Assembly (NCBI GenBank): GCA_022559845.1
Contig: CM040118.1
Location: 155,826,331 to 155,890,330 of the forward strand
Direction of reading: 5' to 3'
Source of the DNA: Amorphophallus konjac
Lineage: Eukaryota; Streptophyta; Magnoliopsida; Alismatales; Araceae
Length of the DNA stretch: 64,000 nucleotides
The notes below the pieces were generated by a model. That model saw only the letters and a program-made list of their open reading frames with translations, made no database searches and had not been told where the DNA came from. Every line of letters begins with the position of its first letter. The first letter of the stretch is position 1. Positions 62,835 through 64,000 of the stretch are shown in pieces. The translations under genes and the position numbers were made by a program.

Positions 62835-64000
62835 ACAAAAATCCAAACAAAATTTGAAAACTTCATAAAAATCCAAAGAAAATAGAAATCTCCCGAATAA
62901 GAAAAAAAAATCGAATATTTTCAAAATAAAACAAAAAACAAAAAAAAGAGAGTTTTCTTTCATGGTTCTCCCTTTTGGGCTGACATGACAGGCAAAGGTC
63001 CACGGTCCGAAAGGTCAAAATTCAAAATCCATTCATCATTCTTGCTAATTTAAAATGGGAGTTGACCCCGCACACACTACACACTTTACTCTTGAGCTCA
63101 AGCAGTGCAAAATCTGATGGAAAGTCGAAACCAGACTAAAGGCGAAAGATGATATCCATTCTTTTCTTATTCGGCCCACAAGGGAGGAAGGGAGGTCTCG
63201 AGGCAGACACGCCAAGCCTATCCGCCGACCTAGTAGGAGGAAGTCAGGGCCCAAAAGGGAACAAATGCCACAAAAGCCCAAGTACAATTAGGTTGTTCAT
63301 CAGTTCAAATCTATTCAATGCAAATCAATTCCAAAGTGAAAGTCAAATGGTGAAAAGAAAAGCATGTCAAGAGGGCAAAGTCCCCGCAAGGAAAACCTTG
63401 GGCGTATGCATGCAATATGTAGAGGCAAAAGGCAACAAAGCGTCCCTACGCCAAAGACCGAACCCCAACAGGCATAGAGTAGGGGAGGTAGCTTTGCCTC
63501 AGGTATCTCTGAATCTTTTGTGGGCTTCCTTATACTTTCTTCTTTTATTTTTGGAAAAGTCATGAACCAGCAGAATGGTCGAGACAAACTGAAGAGAATG
63601 CACTGTACGAAATCTTGTGTATAAGTTTAACCATATTCACACCAATTCCCCTTTTAATTATTCAAGAAAGGTTAATGGATCTTAGATGATGACCGAGTAG
63701 GGCCCACCACCTTAATTTCTTTATCAGCTCAATTTGGGAGGAATAAAAATTAACGCCTTTGTTCAAGGCGCTTTAATGTTAATTCACGCCTAGCTATTAG
63801 TCGTTTCTTTAAAAATAACGCCTCTTGGAAGGTCGTGTTTTCAACAAAATTCAAAAATCTTTTCACAGTAACGCCGTATCCGAGGGCGTCTTTTACAAGA
63901 GTCACGACCTAATCTAAGGCGTGTTTTTCAGAAAATCCCTAAAAATATATATATATATATACTGAAAAAAACAAAAAAATAAATTCTTCATGTTGCATGA
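62835..64000 (+). other. 3' untranslated region of F
   Basis: No convincing gene. A purine run at 63180-63197 is followed by a short match to the LTR start (AGACACGCCAA) that does not extend, so the 3' LTR is not here. The array below lies near the end, and a TA repeat at 63948-63961. Confidence 0.65.
63748..63930 (+). repeat. AACGCC/GGCGT inverted-repeat array in the F 3' region
   Basis: Five units, for example AACGCC facing AAGGCGC near 63751 and ACGACC facing GGCGTG near 63904. Same motif as the LTR and leader arrays. Confidence 0.75.

Larger units (their letters stand above)
51872..64000 (+). mobile_element. Element F: Tat/Ogre-like Ty3/gypsy retrotransposon (3' LTR beyond the window)
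   Basis: Begins TGTAGACACGCC within the 22-bp minisatellite of D; the preceding bases are ctata. It has a leader, gag, protease, a G-patch segment, RT, two RNase H domains and integrase in order. Arrays of AACGCC...GGCGT inverted repeats occur in the LTR, leader and 3' region. One TAG and one frameshift interrupt an otherwise complete coding region. Confidence 0.9.

Noticed and set aside
63197..63215. Start of the F 3' LTR
   Set aside because: Only about 11 bp (AGACACGCCAA) match the 5' LTR start and the similarity does not continue.

Overview
This window looks like plant nuclear DNA made almost entirely of LTR retrotransposons nested inside one another. I see no host protein gene, rRNA gene or canonical tRNA gene. 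The clade signatures are plant ones: Ty1/copia elements of the Sirevirus type (tRNA-iMet primer site TGGTATCAGAGC, repeated AGGGGGAG purine motifs, an envelope-like third ORF) and Ty3/gypsy elements of the Tat/Ogre type (second RNase H before integrase, antisense ORF near the 3' LTR, long minisatellite-bearing untranslated regions). I cannot name the species.

Layout. Names E, C, G, A, T, B, H, D and F are mine. E (1-4704, minus strand) is an old gypsy fragment: an LTR with decayed gag sequence. C (4705-43935, plus) is a decayed Tat-type gypsy element inserted into the gag of E. Its 5' LTR, primer site, gag, protease/RT, RNase H/integrase, antisense ORF and truncated 3' LTR are all visible. 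G is a solo LTR inserted between gag and protease of C (target duplication gcaag/ccaag). G was itself hit twice. A (7457-17337, duplication ccatt) is a Sirevirus with 2.84-kb LTRs and a gag but no pol. A joint T+B unit (17504-31238) is flanked by one ctagg duplication. T is a 0.57-kb TRIM-like mini-element and B is a full-length Sirevirus with intact gag, pol and env-like ORFs and nearly identical LTRs. H (34167-37478, duplication tgggc) is a 3.3-kb solo LTR inside the RNase H region of C. D (from 43936, minus) cuts the 3' LTR of C and carries a 3.3-kb LTR followed by 4.6 kb of minisatellites. F (51872 to the window end, plus) is inserted in D. It is a nearly complete Tat/Ogre-like element whose 3' LTR lies beyond the window.

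How the parts relate. B could supply every protein a Sirevirus needs. A supplies only a gag with four zinc knuckles, and T supplies nothing, so both would need proteins in trans. The A and B non-coding regions share a paired module that survived the loss of pol in A. By-eye LTR comparison gives C as oldest (about 94% identity), A intermediate (about 98%) and B very young (3 differences in 1578 bp). This agrees with the nesting order.

The most striking cross-cutting pattern is that five separate LTR groups here each carry an array of short CpG-containing inverted repeats. The motif differs by family: GCGTCGACGC in A and B, GGGCGGCCA/TGGCCGCC in G, CTCGGCGC/GCGCCGAG in D and E, GTGACGGTC/GGCCGTTAC in H, and AACGCC/GGCGTT in F. 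Such arrays are known for Sireviruses; finding the same design in gypsy families of the same locus is worth a closer look. The other main candidate is the T+B composite, which looks like two retrotransposon DNAs integrated as one molecule.
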